From Steromphala cineraria (taxonomy: Eukaryota > Mollusca > Gastropoda > Trochida > Trochidae): a stretch of DNA of 64,000 nucleotides. This document shows positions 1 through 11,685 of this stretch, in pieces. The stretch is taken from assembly GCA_916613615.1 (NCBI GenBank), contig OU744725.1, positions 65,976,575-66,040,574 on the forward strand, read 5' to 3'. The notes beneath the pieces are model-generated. The model did not search any database, was not told the DNA's origin, and saw nothing but the letters and a program-made list of their open reading frames with translations. Every line of letters begins with the position of its first letter. Within the stretch, counting starts at the first letter, position 1. The translations under genes and the position numbers were made by a program.

Positions 1-1400
1 ATACCCACCAAAACACCACATGTCCAAAATGGAAAGTTTGACCTCTGACCCTGACCGGAAATGACTGTTCGCGAGCGATTTTATTCTTTTATTTTTAGGA
101 CCTTGCCAATATCTAACTCTCATGCAAAATCATAAAATTCTATGGTCTGGTTTTTGAGTTATCTGCCCTTGAAGTTTGCGATTTTTAGATTTTGGTCAAC
201 TTTGAAAAATCACAGCAAGAAAAGTATTAAAGTTAGGACTTTCTAATGAGCAAACTAAGAACTACAATGCTTCAGCTACCTTGAGTGTAAGTTTCAGAGC
301 TCTAGTGCAAGTATCTTCAGAGGAGAAGATTCTCAAAGGTGGGTGGGGTCGGCAATGGTCAAAAATGCACTAAATCCAAGATGGCGGCCGAACCACGTGA
401 CCTACGAATTTTCCATGATTTGTTTTTTTGCAGCATTTTTGATTGCGCACATTTAAAAAAAAAATAGGTCTCTAAGTGCATTTTGAAAAAAAAATCAATG
501 TTAAATTTTCGATTTTGGAATCGAACTGGACCTTTAATGCACTGGTCGATTCGGCCCAAAAGCTTCGCATGTCTATTCCTCAACAAGGTCTACCAGCCTG
601 TGAAATTTGGCTTCAATAGCATTAGCCGTTTGGTCTGAATCCTGCTCACAAAAATCGTGGAAGAAAAAAAATAAACACGCCAATAACAATAAGGGTTCAG
701 CCTTATGGCTGAATCCTTAATTAAAAAGCAAGAAAAAGATATCTTAATATATCCATAAGTACTGCACGCTGATGTTAAGACAGTTCGGGAGGTGACAAAC
801 GCTGTGTTATTCAAGCAGGTACATTCTTAGCGGTATAGATATTATTCTTCACTTTTCGCATGTTCTCAAACAGGATTCACATCCGTCTTCAATGATAGTC
901 AGGTCTTTGTTCTTTGACACGTGCGACGCAACAAAGCACTTGTTTACCAATGTAATATAGTTGTGGAATTTTTACATTGTATTCTCTTAGAATACAGCCG
1001 AATGAACAAAACGCTATGTTGAAACAAGTATGTCAAAAATGTAAATCTTGTTCCATCACTAAAATTTATGAAATAATCGACTAGCATCATAACCGCTGTT
1101 AGAATTGTGTTGCATTAATGTCAAATTTACTTTTATATTCATTCATTAACTAAAAAGGGATATTTATATAGATTTTGAGTTGGCTCTGGGTCGACTTTTA
1201 TTCCATTCTTAGATAAAGCCACAAATTATGGTTAAGACATGGTTAATATCATTTAACACTTTTGAACCTCTTGATGCTCAGATTGTCTCTAGATCTCTTA
1301 TCGATGTCATAGAAGCTTCAAAATAAGTTTTGTGTTATCTATAATGCTGTCTTAATGACTTAGTAACTGTCTGTTCAGCAGAATAGTCATGTGTATCATA
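1..1400. other. No gene seen; small hairpin at 691-718
   Basis: AT-rich sequence without a convincing coding region or splice-bounded exon. The only structure seen is a 12-bp stem with a 4-base loop at 691-718 (arm AAGGGTTCAGCC), with one G:T pair. Confidence 0.5.
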
Positions 1401-1407
1401 CACCATT

Positions 1408-1895
1408 TGCGGATCAACTGGTGGTGGGGGAGTTTGGTGAAGCTGAGATGTATATTTCAGGAAATATGTTCTAGACAAAGTAATTTATCATAGAATAACT
1501 TGTAAGTCATATATCCATGGAAATTGATTTTTTTTTATAAAAAATGTGATGGTCTAACCCTCAAAAGGCATATCATGGTTGATATGTGTATGAAGTTTGG
1601 CGAAGCTAGCATGAATAGTTTAGGAGATATGTTTCGGACAAAGGACTTGGTCACAGAGTCACTGTTTTAGTCATGTTTCCATGGAAACGGCAAAGAATAA
1701 AAATAATGTGTTGGTCTAACCCTCAAAAGGCACATCTAGGGATCATGGTTGATAAGTGTATGAAGTTTGGTGAAGCTAGCATGAATAGTTTAGGAGATAT
1801 GTTCCGGACAAACTTTTGTGACGGACGGACAGACAGACGGACAGAATTAACGCTATATACCCCCGCTTACGGGCGGGGATATAATCAAAGAGAGA
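1408..1895. repeat. Tandem repeat of about 165 bp, three units, ending in a GC-rich hairpin
   Basis: The phrase 'agtttggygaagct' recurs near 1430, 1591 and 1761, each time followed by 'ggaratatgtt' and 'gacaaa'. Units two and three are clearly similar and the first is more diverged. The array ends in a 'gacggacggacagacagacgg' stretch and a short hairpin with arms CCCCGC/GCGGGG near 1860-1880. This resembles repeats common in bivalve genomes. Any coding frames through it are repeat artefacts. Confidence 0.75.
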
Positions 1896-2692
1896 TAAGA
1901 TTCTGCTCATATATAGTATTCGATGTTTGGGACAGAAAGAAATACCACATTACTTTACAAAGATATATTTCATAATTATGTGGACTCAGCAAAGTTTCTT
2001 ATACGAAAAGGATTCCGATTTATTTCCAACAAGAGGAGCCCACTCTTCAGGGACTTTCAAGAGGACATTAAGAAGAATGGTCTCAAGGAGGACCTAAAAA
2101 AATTTTGATTCGTCCTCACGGCAGAATGTGCCCCGCCTGTAATGACCGAACGTAGACCACAAACCACGTTTTCTCTTTCAATGCTACGCAAATACACAGC
2201 CCTCATACTAAAAGAATGTGTTCGTTACATAAACGTCTCGGAATGTTGGTTTATGCTCACATAAGAACATATTCCTAAACATAGTCAACATTTGTCAAAA
2301 ACAAAGTGAACTGAAATCGAATAAATTACTCAGCCAGATGAAAAACGGTTTTTCGTACAAGTTTGTAAAGAACATGTTGGACTGTCGCCATTTTAAAGTA
2401 AGTGTGGGAATAAGATCATGTTGAATTGTCTGTTGGGAATTACCAATTGAAGTTAAAGTGGTTACCGAACAGAAGTTACAGAGAAAGACCAACTTGCCCC
2501 GAGACCGTGCCTGCCAGTGTTTATGACGTCACTGTCACCGGTCGTCGGCAGAGAAAAATATGGAATATAATCGGTAATAAAGAAATTATTACTCTCAGAA
2601 GTGTGTCATGTGATTTTTACGAAAGTCGTGCAAATCTGTGAATAATCCTTGCTTATGCTCGGGCTTTACAAAAAAATTCACACTCGTATCGT

Positions 2693-4210
2693 AAAAGTCA
2701 AAGTCAAAGTCAAAGTCAAAAGATGTTTATTGTATGGAAGGCCTCCGGCCCATATACAAAGGAGTTACAACAGGGTATATTAAATATATAGTACAGCGAC
2801 ATTCTTTATAATTACATACATATTTAAGAATATACAATTTCTTTTAGTAGAAGTTCTCGTTTTGATAATGCATGTTTTATATACAGAGACAGTTGAATAA
2901 TAATATTGTCATTCTTAGTTTGTAACAAACTAATATAGCCATCCCTTGGTTGTTTTTCTAGATAATATTGCGGAATATATTTCTTTCTCAATTCGGAATA
3001 ACAAGGGCAAGAAAGTGTGAAATGAATTTCATTCTCTATAGCAAGGGCACACAAAGAACAATATCGACTTTCTTTCTCGATAGAGGTTTTTCTTCCCTCG
3101 TTAACCATTAACGTTAACAAACCCAAACGATATTTAACAAACAGTCTTCTAACATTATAGTTTGTAATTACTGATAGATATTTTTCTGGTTGAAGTAACG
3201 ACTTAAAGGTCCTGTAATATTCATAACGTGAGCTTGAATCTAGGGTTGAATTCCATTCTTGATTAAACATGTCTAATGATCTGAGACGAAACTCATTAAT
3301 GAAACTGTTAATAGCTCCAATGGTTTCACACAACCATATATAACCGAAACCATGAGAGAATAATAAGTTTCTAATATCAGTAATCCAAGTATGTTTACCA
3401 AAATTATCAAGATTTAAAAGCATATTATAGGCTAATTTAGGCAAACGTTGCTCATGCATATTTATAATCTTAAACCAAAATTTTAAACATCTTATTTGCG
3501 AATTGATATACAACGGAAATCTGCCACATTCCCCATAAACCATGCAGTTGGGTGTCTTGGGGCTTACATTAAGGTACTTTTTACAGACTAAAAGATGGAC
3601 TCTCTCAATGCAATCGAAACGCTGGAAACCCCATATTTCAGATCCATACAAAAGAATGGGTTGAATCTGAGTATTAAAAATCTTAAAAAATGTATTTGGC
3701 GACATGGTTCCAACTTTACATAAAACTGATATAACTTGTACTAAAGCTTTTTTCCCACGTAAGGCTAAGTTTTTTGTACATGTACCGGGTATTTAAATTC
3801 ATTCTATTTGAGAACAAGAATCCTAAGTATGAATACTGTTTTGATACATTAATCAAATTACCATCATAATACCACTTTTCTTTTGCAGCCACTGGACCTC
3901 CCCTACTAAATATTACAATCTCTGTTTTACTTAAATTAACTTGCAACTTCCATTCCTTAGTGTATCTCTCCAAGATATTTAATTGATTTTGTAAACCGAC
4001 TACAGTATCTGAAACTAAAATAACATCGTCAGCGAAAAGAAGGATTAAAATTTCTACGAAATCTGGGTACATTTGGATTCCATGTTTTCCACAAGAAATA
4101 ATATCATGATATAATTCGTTTATGAAAAAAGAAAACAAACTTGGACTTAAACAGCAACCTTGCCTTAAACCCAGCGGACAATCGAACAAAAAGTCACGTG
4201 ACACACTTCC
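2693..4210 (-). pseudogene. 5'-truncated CR1/L2-like LINE, reverse transcriptase and C-terminal region
   Basis: On the minus strand, 4204-3716 encodes the second half of a reverse transcriptase. It shows a GLRQGC block followed by the catalytic FADD box (LLFADDVIL). 3705-2824 continues with the PILLYGSEIWG block and a C-terminal zinc-like motif (CSLC...ENEIHFTLSC). The two pieces are in different frames; the expected protein crosses over near 3765, so a 1-base indel breaks the gene. The 3' end carries a hexamer tail of TTTGAC units (2693-2721). The 5' half of RT and the endonuclease are missing, as expected from incomplete reverse transcription. The block order fits CR1/L2-type LINEs; assignment to a precise clade is uncertain. 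Confidence 0.9.
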
Positions 4211-4262
4211 TCGTGTAATAGTATCTCTCTATATATTTATATATTTATATATCTATATATAT
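4205..4262. repeat. TA-rich microsatellite
   Basis: Imperfect tatatattta/tatatatc tract at the 5' truncation point of the LINE. Confidence 0.7.
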
Positions 4263-4264
4263 AA

Positions 4265-7200
4265 CAAAATTTCTAGCAGGTAAAAAGATTTGACCTAAGC
4301 CGCTCCTTGTTTTCATACCCTACTTGTTTGCTTTCATACGATCTTGTACATTCATGATATTAATTCAAAATATCTTACATATTCATTACCAAATGCCAAT
4401 TATATGATAAAAAGTTGCTCTTAATTCTTAAAACAGTTAAACATAAATTCTCAAAAGTCATATGTCAAACTTACATGAATACTAGTTTTATAACCTATCA
4501 ACCATGATCAACTCATAACCGTCAAAAATCGATACTTCTCGATCAGATTACACTATGGTAAAGTATGACAATCCACGGAGTGGCTATTCAACTTGTTTGT
4601 ACACTGCAGTGCCTAACACAGAACCAGGAAGAACAGGGTTTTCCCCTGACTGTAATGGGTCGCTGACTTTGTATACAGGGTCTCTCTGCAGTGTTGAAAT
4701 GATTATAAATACACGCTCTTGAATTCTTGCTAGGTATTCATCCAAAGCCGAACATATGATCAAATTGATCATCTCTCCCGTTGTTTTCGATCGGTGAAAA
4801 AAACAACTTTCTCTTAGATCTCACCAAAGACTTTAGTTTTCAATTCCTTTTACATAATACTAAATGGATAAAAAACGGTATTGCTAGGTTTACACCTAAA
4901 CCCGAATATATCATCAAGTAGACTCTCCCGGTTTTTAGTTGATGGAATTTACATATTTTATGTAGTTCTTGCAAAAGTCTTTTCAATTCTTTATTCTATT
5001 AATGGTAAATGGATAAAATACATATAAGTTTATGAAGAAGGTATACGCAGTCTGATTGTGATTGACGTATATTCATTACATGACTTTTTTTTAATGTATT
5101 TCCATTCCTGGAATGTTTGTACTTAAAAGAAAAATACATTAAATTCTCTTTGAAATTTGTTGCTTTACTCAAGCTGAAAAGTAAATAAACACACTTTTTA
5201 CAAAAACCTTAATTGAATGAAAACTCAATTCTTTTTCGTGCATAAAATGGTAAAGCTTTTTAAGGTTTACATATGTTTATTTGACTCATACACCTGGAAT
5301 TAGGTCTTGGATCAACAGTGTTTTCTTGATTTCTTCGCATGGTCTTCAAATAGTTTAAACACACTAGGCTTTACGAGTCATGTTCAGGATTTTGTGGTAC
5401 CTTGACGGAATGAAACCAAAGCCCTTGCAGTGAGTTCAGTGTCTTCAGTTAAAAGAGAGCGTATTGTTGAAACCATGAATTCTGAATGGCCTTTCACTAA
5501 ATAGTGACCTTTTCTTGCTTTGGCGTCTTACTCGTTTTTGACCTAAAATTTTGACCATTTTACAAGGGAAATTAAAACTATTACTGTATATATAATGAAA
5601 AATTTGTTATAAATACTGAGGGGTTTTGCAATTTTCATGTCACTTTAAAGTAATTCAGATCCTTGAAATCGAATATCATTAGTGTTTGCAGGTTGTGCAA
5701 TTCTTTGTATTATATTTATTATGAAAAAGTGCAATAGTATAATTCTAAACAACTGTAATCTGAATCGAATTTTAAGAAATGTGTGTTTGGAATTTAATTT
5801 TGGGATTCATTTTCGACCATGTAATTTTCCCGTATTGCACTTCAATGCTATCTATTATATAAATCGTGTGCTTGTAAACTTTCTTATCCGTTCTATTGTA
5901 ATTAGGCAAGTTGTTAAGTAAACCCAATAATCTTTATAAGAAGATCTCCTTGAGTTATTTTGTTTCACATGTGCAACGTTTTATTATCATATCATTTACG
6001 TCAACATTAATCTCTACAGCATTTCCAATAACAGTGACGCTGTGTGTTATGGCGTCATCATATATCGTGCGGCCGGCTTATATTCCTTGTTTATTGTTTA
6101 TCAAGTCACTGTGTCATCACTCACTCGACTGAGAATAGGCGTACGCCGTGGATGTATCACTCCGCCAGGCCCCGCCACAGGTCACAGGTTACACGTGAAA
6201 ACAAAATAATCCCTAACTGGCTATCATGTTTACAACTACATATCTTTAGATTTCCAAAGGCTTGTTGTTTTTCTTATCAATAGCCGCCAGGTTCATTGGA
6301 GTTTTATTAAATCTAAGGTTCTGCTCTTGTAAACCTGGAATTAAGTAACCTTACATATAGAGAAGTAGATGTAGTTTTCCAAATGCCAGGTTTAATTTCA
6401 TCTAGTGTCATGGGCAAAGTTAATATTTCAAGAGTTGTGCAGTCATCATCGTAAGCCATGTCACGATGGGAATAATATTTATAATATTATTTTTGATGAA
6501 ATATGTTATTAAGATGACTTTAAAACTGATCACAGTGAAAATATAATTTATCGTCACTGTTGTCTGATAGACAGTTCATATCACTGATAAAACCCAGTAT
6601 TTCATCGCTGATCATGTGATACAAAAGATCCCTCACTAAGGAAAATACAAAAATACTTTATATTGCCACTTGTCAGCTTTTTTAAGTACTTTCAGCTTTG
6701 TGGGCAAATGAATGCTATTTTGATATTTCAAAGTGAATTAAGGTGACACAGAGTATCTTTCTTAAAATCTTATTTGTATAAGTTACAATACCTAATAAAC
6801 ACTATCGAATCGAATATATCTTCCTGTCAGCTTGTGACAAGGTTTCAAATTATGTTTGGCGAATTTGAGCGCGCCACTTCTGCCACATTGTCCGGTTTTC
6901 GATCAAAATCCCAACTTTGAATGACTTTGAATTCGCTCTTATGTACTGATTAACCTTTAATTTGTCATTTTCAGTAACAGTTAGTGGTTCCCGATGTAAT
7001 AAAAAATTTAATGTATGACATATGTGATCCTATCAACACACTCTGTGTCTCTTTGATGTAGTTTTCAAAATATTGTGTTTATTTAATCTCTTGATATGGG
7101 TAGGGTTGATATTTCACGGTGACTTCATTCGTTGAAATAAGCCTGAATTTGGAAAACAACATACCCTTGATATATCCATCATTTTTCTATCGCCTGTTGC

Positions 7201-7878
7201 AAGTCTTCCATAAGGAAGCGAGAATATACACGCAAGACATAAGAGACGTACGGAAACAAAACAATAACTTATATATAAGTTACATTGAATAACCGTCATG
7301 TTCCAATCTTTTATTTTTTACCAACGTTCAACAAGTTCTTCTGTTTTTGGATCGAAATGGTTACAGCAAAAGGCAAGTATGAAGTAATTCTTTAACCCTT
7401 AGCAAAACACAAAGTTTCAAAATCATAGTTTGATCAATATTTAACAAACTTTTATAAACAAATTATTGTCACTTAAAATATCTGACCCAGGGAAACCTGT
7501 TGTCATGTAAGTAGTATATGAAAGGTAAATTATTCAAGGATTGAAACAAGGTGAGTTATGACAAAGAGAGCTGTTCCTTATTGTGTAGCGAGCATAAAGC
7601 AATGCGTTTGTCTCGAGTCGACTGTCTTTATCGTGAAAGGTTTGAACAGTAGTGTCCGTGGGCCATTCATCAAATAAGCATGTAGCACACTTTTCTTCTT
7701 AGTAGTAAAACATTCCTCGTAGATTATCCTCATAGCACCGAAAACATCTTCACAACATAGTGAAGTATTGAACAACTTCCTAAAAACTTCAAAACATTCC
7801 CTGGAATGTGGCTGAGAAGATACAATGTTGGGCAAATATTTCATTTCTTCCAGAGATCATTTATCAACTTTTAGAGTA
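4265..7878. other. No gene recognised
   Basis: AT-rich and stop-rich in all frames. No domain, RNA gene or clear repeat structure was recognised, and the short open frames show no protein-like composition. Confidence 0.5.
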
Positions 7879-7888
7879 TACAGCTGAT

Positions 7889-8082
7889 CATCTTCCTACG
7901 CAGAGCCTACAACGCCAGTTTCCGAACTGTCATTTTAGGCCTTGCTGCAGAGCCTTTACTTTTCTGTGCTGCTATAGCGTCCCTACAGACTAGAGAGCGA
8001 GCACAGAAAACTCAATGTAATGCAGCAAGGCATAAAACTGACAATTTGGAAACTGGCGTTTTAGGTTTTGCGTAGGAAGATG
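7889..8082. mobile_element. 194-bp foldback MITE with 9-bp target duplication
   Basis: Terminal inverted repeats of about 60 bp start with CATCTTCCTACGC on both ends and stay similar to about 7950 and 8020 (shared 'acgccagtttcc', 'gccttgctgca'). The flanks carry an identical 9-bp copy ACAGCTGAT at 7880-7888 and 8083-8091. No coding capacity. The 9-bp duplication is compatible with MULE-like or other transposases that make 8-10 bp duplications; the family is not identified. Confidence 0.88.
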
Positions 8083-8449
8083 ACAGCTGATATGAAGGAC
8101 ATATCCAAACTCAAACTGTTTTCTATCATTAACCCTGTACAACAAAAGAATCCCACTACCGATTCAATGGCACCGATCCCCTTTTATAGCCTGGACATGC
8201 CTTTCAATAGAGATCACTAACATAAAAAGCAGTGCTTCCTGGTTCAGATATATGCCACTCGGTTAAATGACAGATCGTTCGCCAGGCTGTCATACAGGAT
8301 CACGTGTCAATGTTAACGGTTACTGATCATAGTACAAACGTCACTTGGTGGTAACGAGAGCCCCTTCTTAGATATGTGGTCTTTGTCCAGGCCTCGTCAG
8401 TTGTTGGATTCATTCCCCGGTGCATGTGCGTCTCCTGCAATTCAAAGAA

Positions 8450-8455
8450 TTTATT
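8450..8455 (-). terminator. Possible polyadenylation signal of gene 1
   Basis: AATAAA on the minus strand about 485 nt past the stop at 8938. The sequence between, 8456-8937, would be the 3' UTR and holds nothing else recognised. Confidence 0.35.
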
Positions 8456-8937
8456 CCTTTCATTCGAGGATAGAAAGTAGATTTCTTGATTGAGACTTGT
8501 TTACAACCAGAATGGGTTGCTTAATATAAGACATGATACATGAAATTTCATAGACAAAAATACTCAAATATACATATCGAAAACAATTAAGCACCCCCAC
8601 GGTTTTTCAGCTGCAAAAGTTGCCTGATAAGAAAGAAGGCGATGTGGTTGTAGAAATAATTATATGGTAAGATAGAACAATAATTTAGCAGTTAAGGGAA
8701 GAACGTTTCATCCTGATAACGTTTTGCATCTTTTTGATATTTAGAATTCATAAGATTGTTGTAGTTTTATGTTAAAAAAAAGTTACATTACTGTGAGAAA
8801 GAAAGTTGTTTTTCAAGAAATAAAGTTCGCTCTACCCCAATGTGTTTTGTAATAAAGTATAGTTTAAATTGCCCTGAACTATTATAGTTAAAGCATGAGG
8901 ACGGTAGTCCGAAACCCAATGCTAGACCCGGTGCTTT

Positions 8938-9006
8938 TTACAATTCAGGTTCACCTTGGGGTACATTTGGGGGAACCGGTCGATTACGTAATGGCTCCAG
9001 CTGCCC
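8938..9006 (-). CDS. Gene 1 terminal coding exon
   Basis: Acceptor GTTCTTTCAG, phase 0. Encodes GQLEPLRNRPVPPNVPQGEP, then E-L and TAA. The RNRPVPP stretch fits a class I SH3-ligand pattern (+xxPxxP). It has no tyrosine and no obvious sorting motif. Confidence 0.7.
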   Translation of the reverse strand, partial: GQLEPLRNRPVPPNVPQGEPEL

Positions 9007-9202
9007 CTGAAAGAACATCATGAACATTTGAAATCAGATCTTTAACAAAGTTTCATAAATGTATGTTAAAAATGTTTTAAAAAATAACAAATAACATTGT
9101 TAGTGCTGATGACCAATTTGCTATATTAATTAAATAGCATTTAATGAGCACCCCGATTCGGGAAACTTTACTTTTAGAGGAAAACAGCCACTGATGTTTT
9201 AC

Positions 9203-9244
9203 CTGTCGTTTGTTTGCCGGATTCGGTAGCCATTCTGGAAATGC
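9203..9244 (-). CDS. Gene 1 tail microexon C (42 bp)
   Basis: Acceptor TATATTTTTACAG, donor CAG|GTAAAAC, phase 0-0. Encodes AFPEWLPNPANKRQ. Pro-rich and distantly similar in layout to the A units, with the same phase. Confidence 0.7.
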
Positions 9245-9487
9245 CTGTAAAAATATAGTTATTATTCTTTGAGCTCCTGTACACATTCAGCTAATATTAG
9301 CGGTTGTTCCATCAACTTAAATTTTTATGACAACAGCAAAAAAAAGAATGATAGATCTAGATCTACCACGCTTCCTGATATACAATACCCATAATTCTTT
9401 GTGGAATGTCAATCACGTGATAAGCCTTATATGGGCAGTGTGGCCCGCACTGCATGATCGCACAACTTGACTGTTCAAAAGTAACGT

Positions 9488-9493
9488 TTTATT
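9488..9493 (-). terminator. Possible polyadenylation signal behind A4
   Basis: AATAAA on the minus strand, about 100 nt past the A4 stop codon. Such hexamers occur by chance in AT-rich DNA. Confidence 0.3.
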
Positions 9494-9591
9494 AAACATG
9501 AGTTGTCTGATATTTTTGTTTTGTTTGAACAATGAAAAATAAACAAGAGAATAAACTTTTAAACTTTAAAAATGAGAAAATAAAACTGCTA

Positions 9592-9627
9592 CATTAACAA
9601 AATCAACTCTTTCACAATTTGTGGACT
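9592..9627 (-). CDS. Gene 1 A4: possible alternative terminal tail exon
   Basis: A-type copy with the usual acceptor (TTTTTACAG). In phase 0 it reads SPQIVKELILLM and then a TAG; there is no GT donor at the family position. It could be an alternative 3'-terminal exon giving a shorter tail, or a dead copy. A possible AATAAA lies about 100 nt further on (9488-9493). Confidence 0.45.
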
Positions 9628-9715
9628 CTGTAAAAAGACGACGATTGATAACATTTTTATCATATCCGACTGTATGCATATGCATATATATCTGCGAAAA
9701 TATATTTTAATATAC

Positions 9716-9756
9716 CTGTGATGTTAATTTCGGAACTCCATTATCGAGTACGAACC
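9716..9756 (-). pseudogene. Broken B-type microexon B3 (41 bp)
   Basis: Clearly homologous to B1 (shared TCGTACTCGATAATG and GTTCCGAAATT, and the donor CAG|GTATATT) but one G is missing near its 5' end. It is 41 bp and shifts frame. If included from phase 0 it reaches a TAA inside the exon. It is therefore either skipped or used to truncate the tail. Confidence 0.65.
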
Positions 9757-10227
9757 CTCAGGTGCAAACCAAACAATTATTATCTTTTATACAACTTGTG
9801 GATGTTTTACATCGATAGAGGCACACGACATTTCATCATATCCGACTGTATGCATATGCGTCATGATTAAAATGATGCCTACAGCAAGTGTCGTCTGAAG
9901 TATTTTAATTATCATATCTACATTTACTTCACGTGAAACTTCTCCACCTTTACCGACTCTTGGAACTCAAACTATATTTACAACAACGGGGTTACCGTAT
10001 TGCCTTGATAGAAGACGGAATCACTTATTGAGTGAATGCGACATGCACAACTACAATGATGATTAACATTTCAATTATATCTTGGTTGCAATAGTATGTT
10101 TTTGTTTTTAATCGAACAATTATTTGAGTATATTCCTGTTCTTACCATTTCGTCATATTCTAAAAAGTGCTAACCGGTGAATCATATTTAGCTTAAAGAA
10201 AAAGTCGTTAAACCAGCATGTTCTTAC

Positions 10228-10260
10228 CTGAGGTGGACTTTCAGGTACATTTTGTGGATT
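10228..10260 (-). CDS. Gene 1 tail microexon A3 (33 bp)
   Basis: Identical in exon sequence and splice sites to A2 and also encodes NPQNVPESPPQ. The identity of exon and intron suggests a recent local duplication of about 193 bp. Confidence 0.8.
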
Positions 10261-10420
10261 CTGTAAAAAGACGACGAATGATAACATATTCATCATATCC
10301 GACTGTATGCATTATGTAATAGTTAGACCATGAGGGCCTGTTGTCTAACCATTTAAAAAGTGCTAACCGGTGAATCATATTTAGCTTAAAGAAAAAGTCG
10401 TTAAACCAGCATGTTCTTAC

Positions 10421-10453
10421 CTGAGGTGGACTTTCAGGTACATTTTGTGGATT
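10421..10453 (-). CDS. Gene 1 tail microexon A2 (33 bp)
   Basis: Acceptor TTTTTACAG, donor CAG|GTAAGAAC, phase 0-0, encodes NPQNVPESPPQ. Contains PxxP. Identical to A3, which lies 193 bp downstream in a tandem duplication that also copies the flanking intron. Confidence 0.8.
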
Positions 10454-10543
10454 CTGTAAAAAGACGACGAATGATAACATTTTCATCATATCCGACTGTA
10501 TGCATATGCATATATATTAGCGAGAGTAGTGATTTTGCTGTAC

Positions 10544-10579
10544 CTGTGATGTGAATTTCGGAACTACATTATCTCGATT
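10544..10579 (-). CDS. Gene 1 tail microexon B2 (36 bp)
   Basis: Donor CAG|GTACAG. The acceptor is taken as TTTGGTGAG, leaving 36 bp in phase 0 that encode NRDNVVPKFTSQ. A second AG two bases away would break the frame. The acceptor lacks a strong pyrimidine tract, so its exact start is less certain than B1. Confidence 0.6.
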
Positions 10580-10758
10580 CTCTCACCAAATAACATTTCA
10601 ATTAAATCTTGGTTGCAATAGTATGCTTTTGTTTTTAATCGGAATATTTTTTCTTATATTCAATTATATTTTCTTACCATTTCGTCATTTTTTAAAAGTG
10701 CTAACCGGTGAATCATAATTAGCTTAAAGAAAAAGTCGTTAGATCAGCATGTTCTTAC

Positions 10759-10791
10759 CATAGTTGGCATTTCAGGTGCAATTCGTGAATT
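10759..10791 (-). CDS. Gene 1 tail microexon A1 (33 bp)
   Basis: Acceptor CGTCTTTTTACAG, donor GTAAGAAC, phase 0-0. Encodes NSRIAPEMPTM, a diverged copy of the A-type unit NPQNVPESPPQ. Separated from B1 by an 87-nt intron. Confidence 0.75.
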
Positions 10792-10879
10792 CTGTAAAAA
10801 GACGACGAATGATAACATTTTCATATCCGACTGTATGCATTATGCATATATATTAGCGAAAGTAGTGAACTTGTTATAC

Positions 10880-10921
10880 CTGTGATGAGAATTTCGGAAC
10901 TACATTATCGAGTACGACACC
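10880..10921 (-). CDS. Gene 1 tail microexon B1 (42 bp)
   Basis: Acceptor TTTGTACCTTAG, donor CAG|GTATAAC, phase 0-0. Encodes GVVLDNVVPKFSSQ. First member of the B-type microexon family; the same DNVVPKF core is seen in B2 (10544-10579). Confidence 0.75.
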
Positions 10922-11109
10922 CTAAGGTACAAACCAAAGATATATTATGTTTTATACAACTTGTGAAACAATGTAAAACAATGCTTACATGGACATTATG
11001 TAAAATAATCCGACTTTGACGTCAACACAATTAATAAGCTATTTGTTGCAAATTTGAATCAACAGTTTCTTTTATCAAAGTGAATTAAATAAAGTGAATT
11101 TGTACTTAC

Positions 11110-11195
11110 CCTTTTTGTGTAACAGAACACTATAGCAAGAATGGAACCACCTACTAACGCGACGATCCCGATGATAAGTCCAGCTACTGCAATCG
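11110..11195 (-). CDS. Gene 1 exon 5: transmembrane segment
   Basis: Acceptor TTTCACTTTATAG, donor AGG|GTAAGT, 86 bp, phase 1 in and 0 out. Encodes a split Ala followed by IAVAGLIIGIVALVGGSILA, IVFCY and a basic stop-transfer TKR. This is a single hydrophobic span with a Gly-rich face and cytoplasmic positive charge. It is 7.5 kb downstream of the stalk exon. The intervening intron holds the DIRS element and other insertions. Confidence 0.88.
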
Positions 11196-11354
11196 CTATA
11201 AAGTGAAATAAATATGTTCTTTAATCTCCGGCTCTGAATCTCGTGAAATCATTGCACTACGTGATACCTGTTTATAACATATTTCCCTGCATTCATATTC
11301 ATATATGATGCCATGAGAGCACAGATCTAGATATCCCCGTCGCCTTTCTTATTG

Positions 11355-11685
11355 CATTCTCTCCCCACAGAGGCAGATCAAGTCATGTTGATTTAGCCTC
11401 TGTTCTATTACGCCGACTTTGTGTGATAGAATGGGAGATGCCTGTTTGGAGGCAATCAAAGTTAGTTGTGCAATCAACGACGCTGTTCTTAAATCACCGT
11501 TTTGGCTACTGAATCAAGGCAAAAGCATTGTGATATGAACCACATTTCCATTGATAAAGAAATTGAAATGGATAGTGATGCGGTTTTTTTTCCGCCAGGG
11601 GAAACTGCCGGAACCCACGGATTTCGGCGTAATAGAACAGAAGCTAAATCAACATGACTTGATCTGCCTCTGTGGGGAGAGAATG
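11355..11685. mobile_element. 9-bp-TSD foldback element, copy A (331 bp)
   Basis: TIR of about 60 bp beginning CATTCTCTCCCCACAGAGGC on both ends, with the inner parts 'ctgttctattacgcc' also mirrored. Exact 9-bp duplication TTCTTATTG at 11346-11354 and 11686-11694. Lies in the intron between the stalk and transmembrane exons of gene 1. Non-coding. Three further copies occur at 40806, 45821 and 49338. Confidence 0.92.

Noticed and set aside
1673..1975. 100-codon plus-strand frame
   Set aside because: It lies across the tandem repeat and its GC hairpin end; no protein-like conservation or family.
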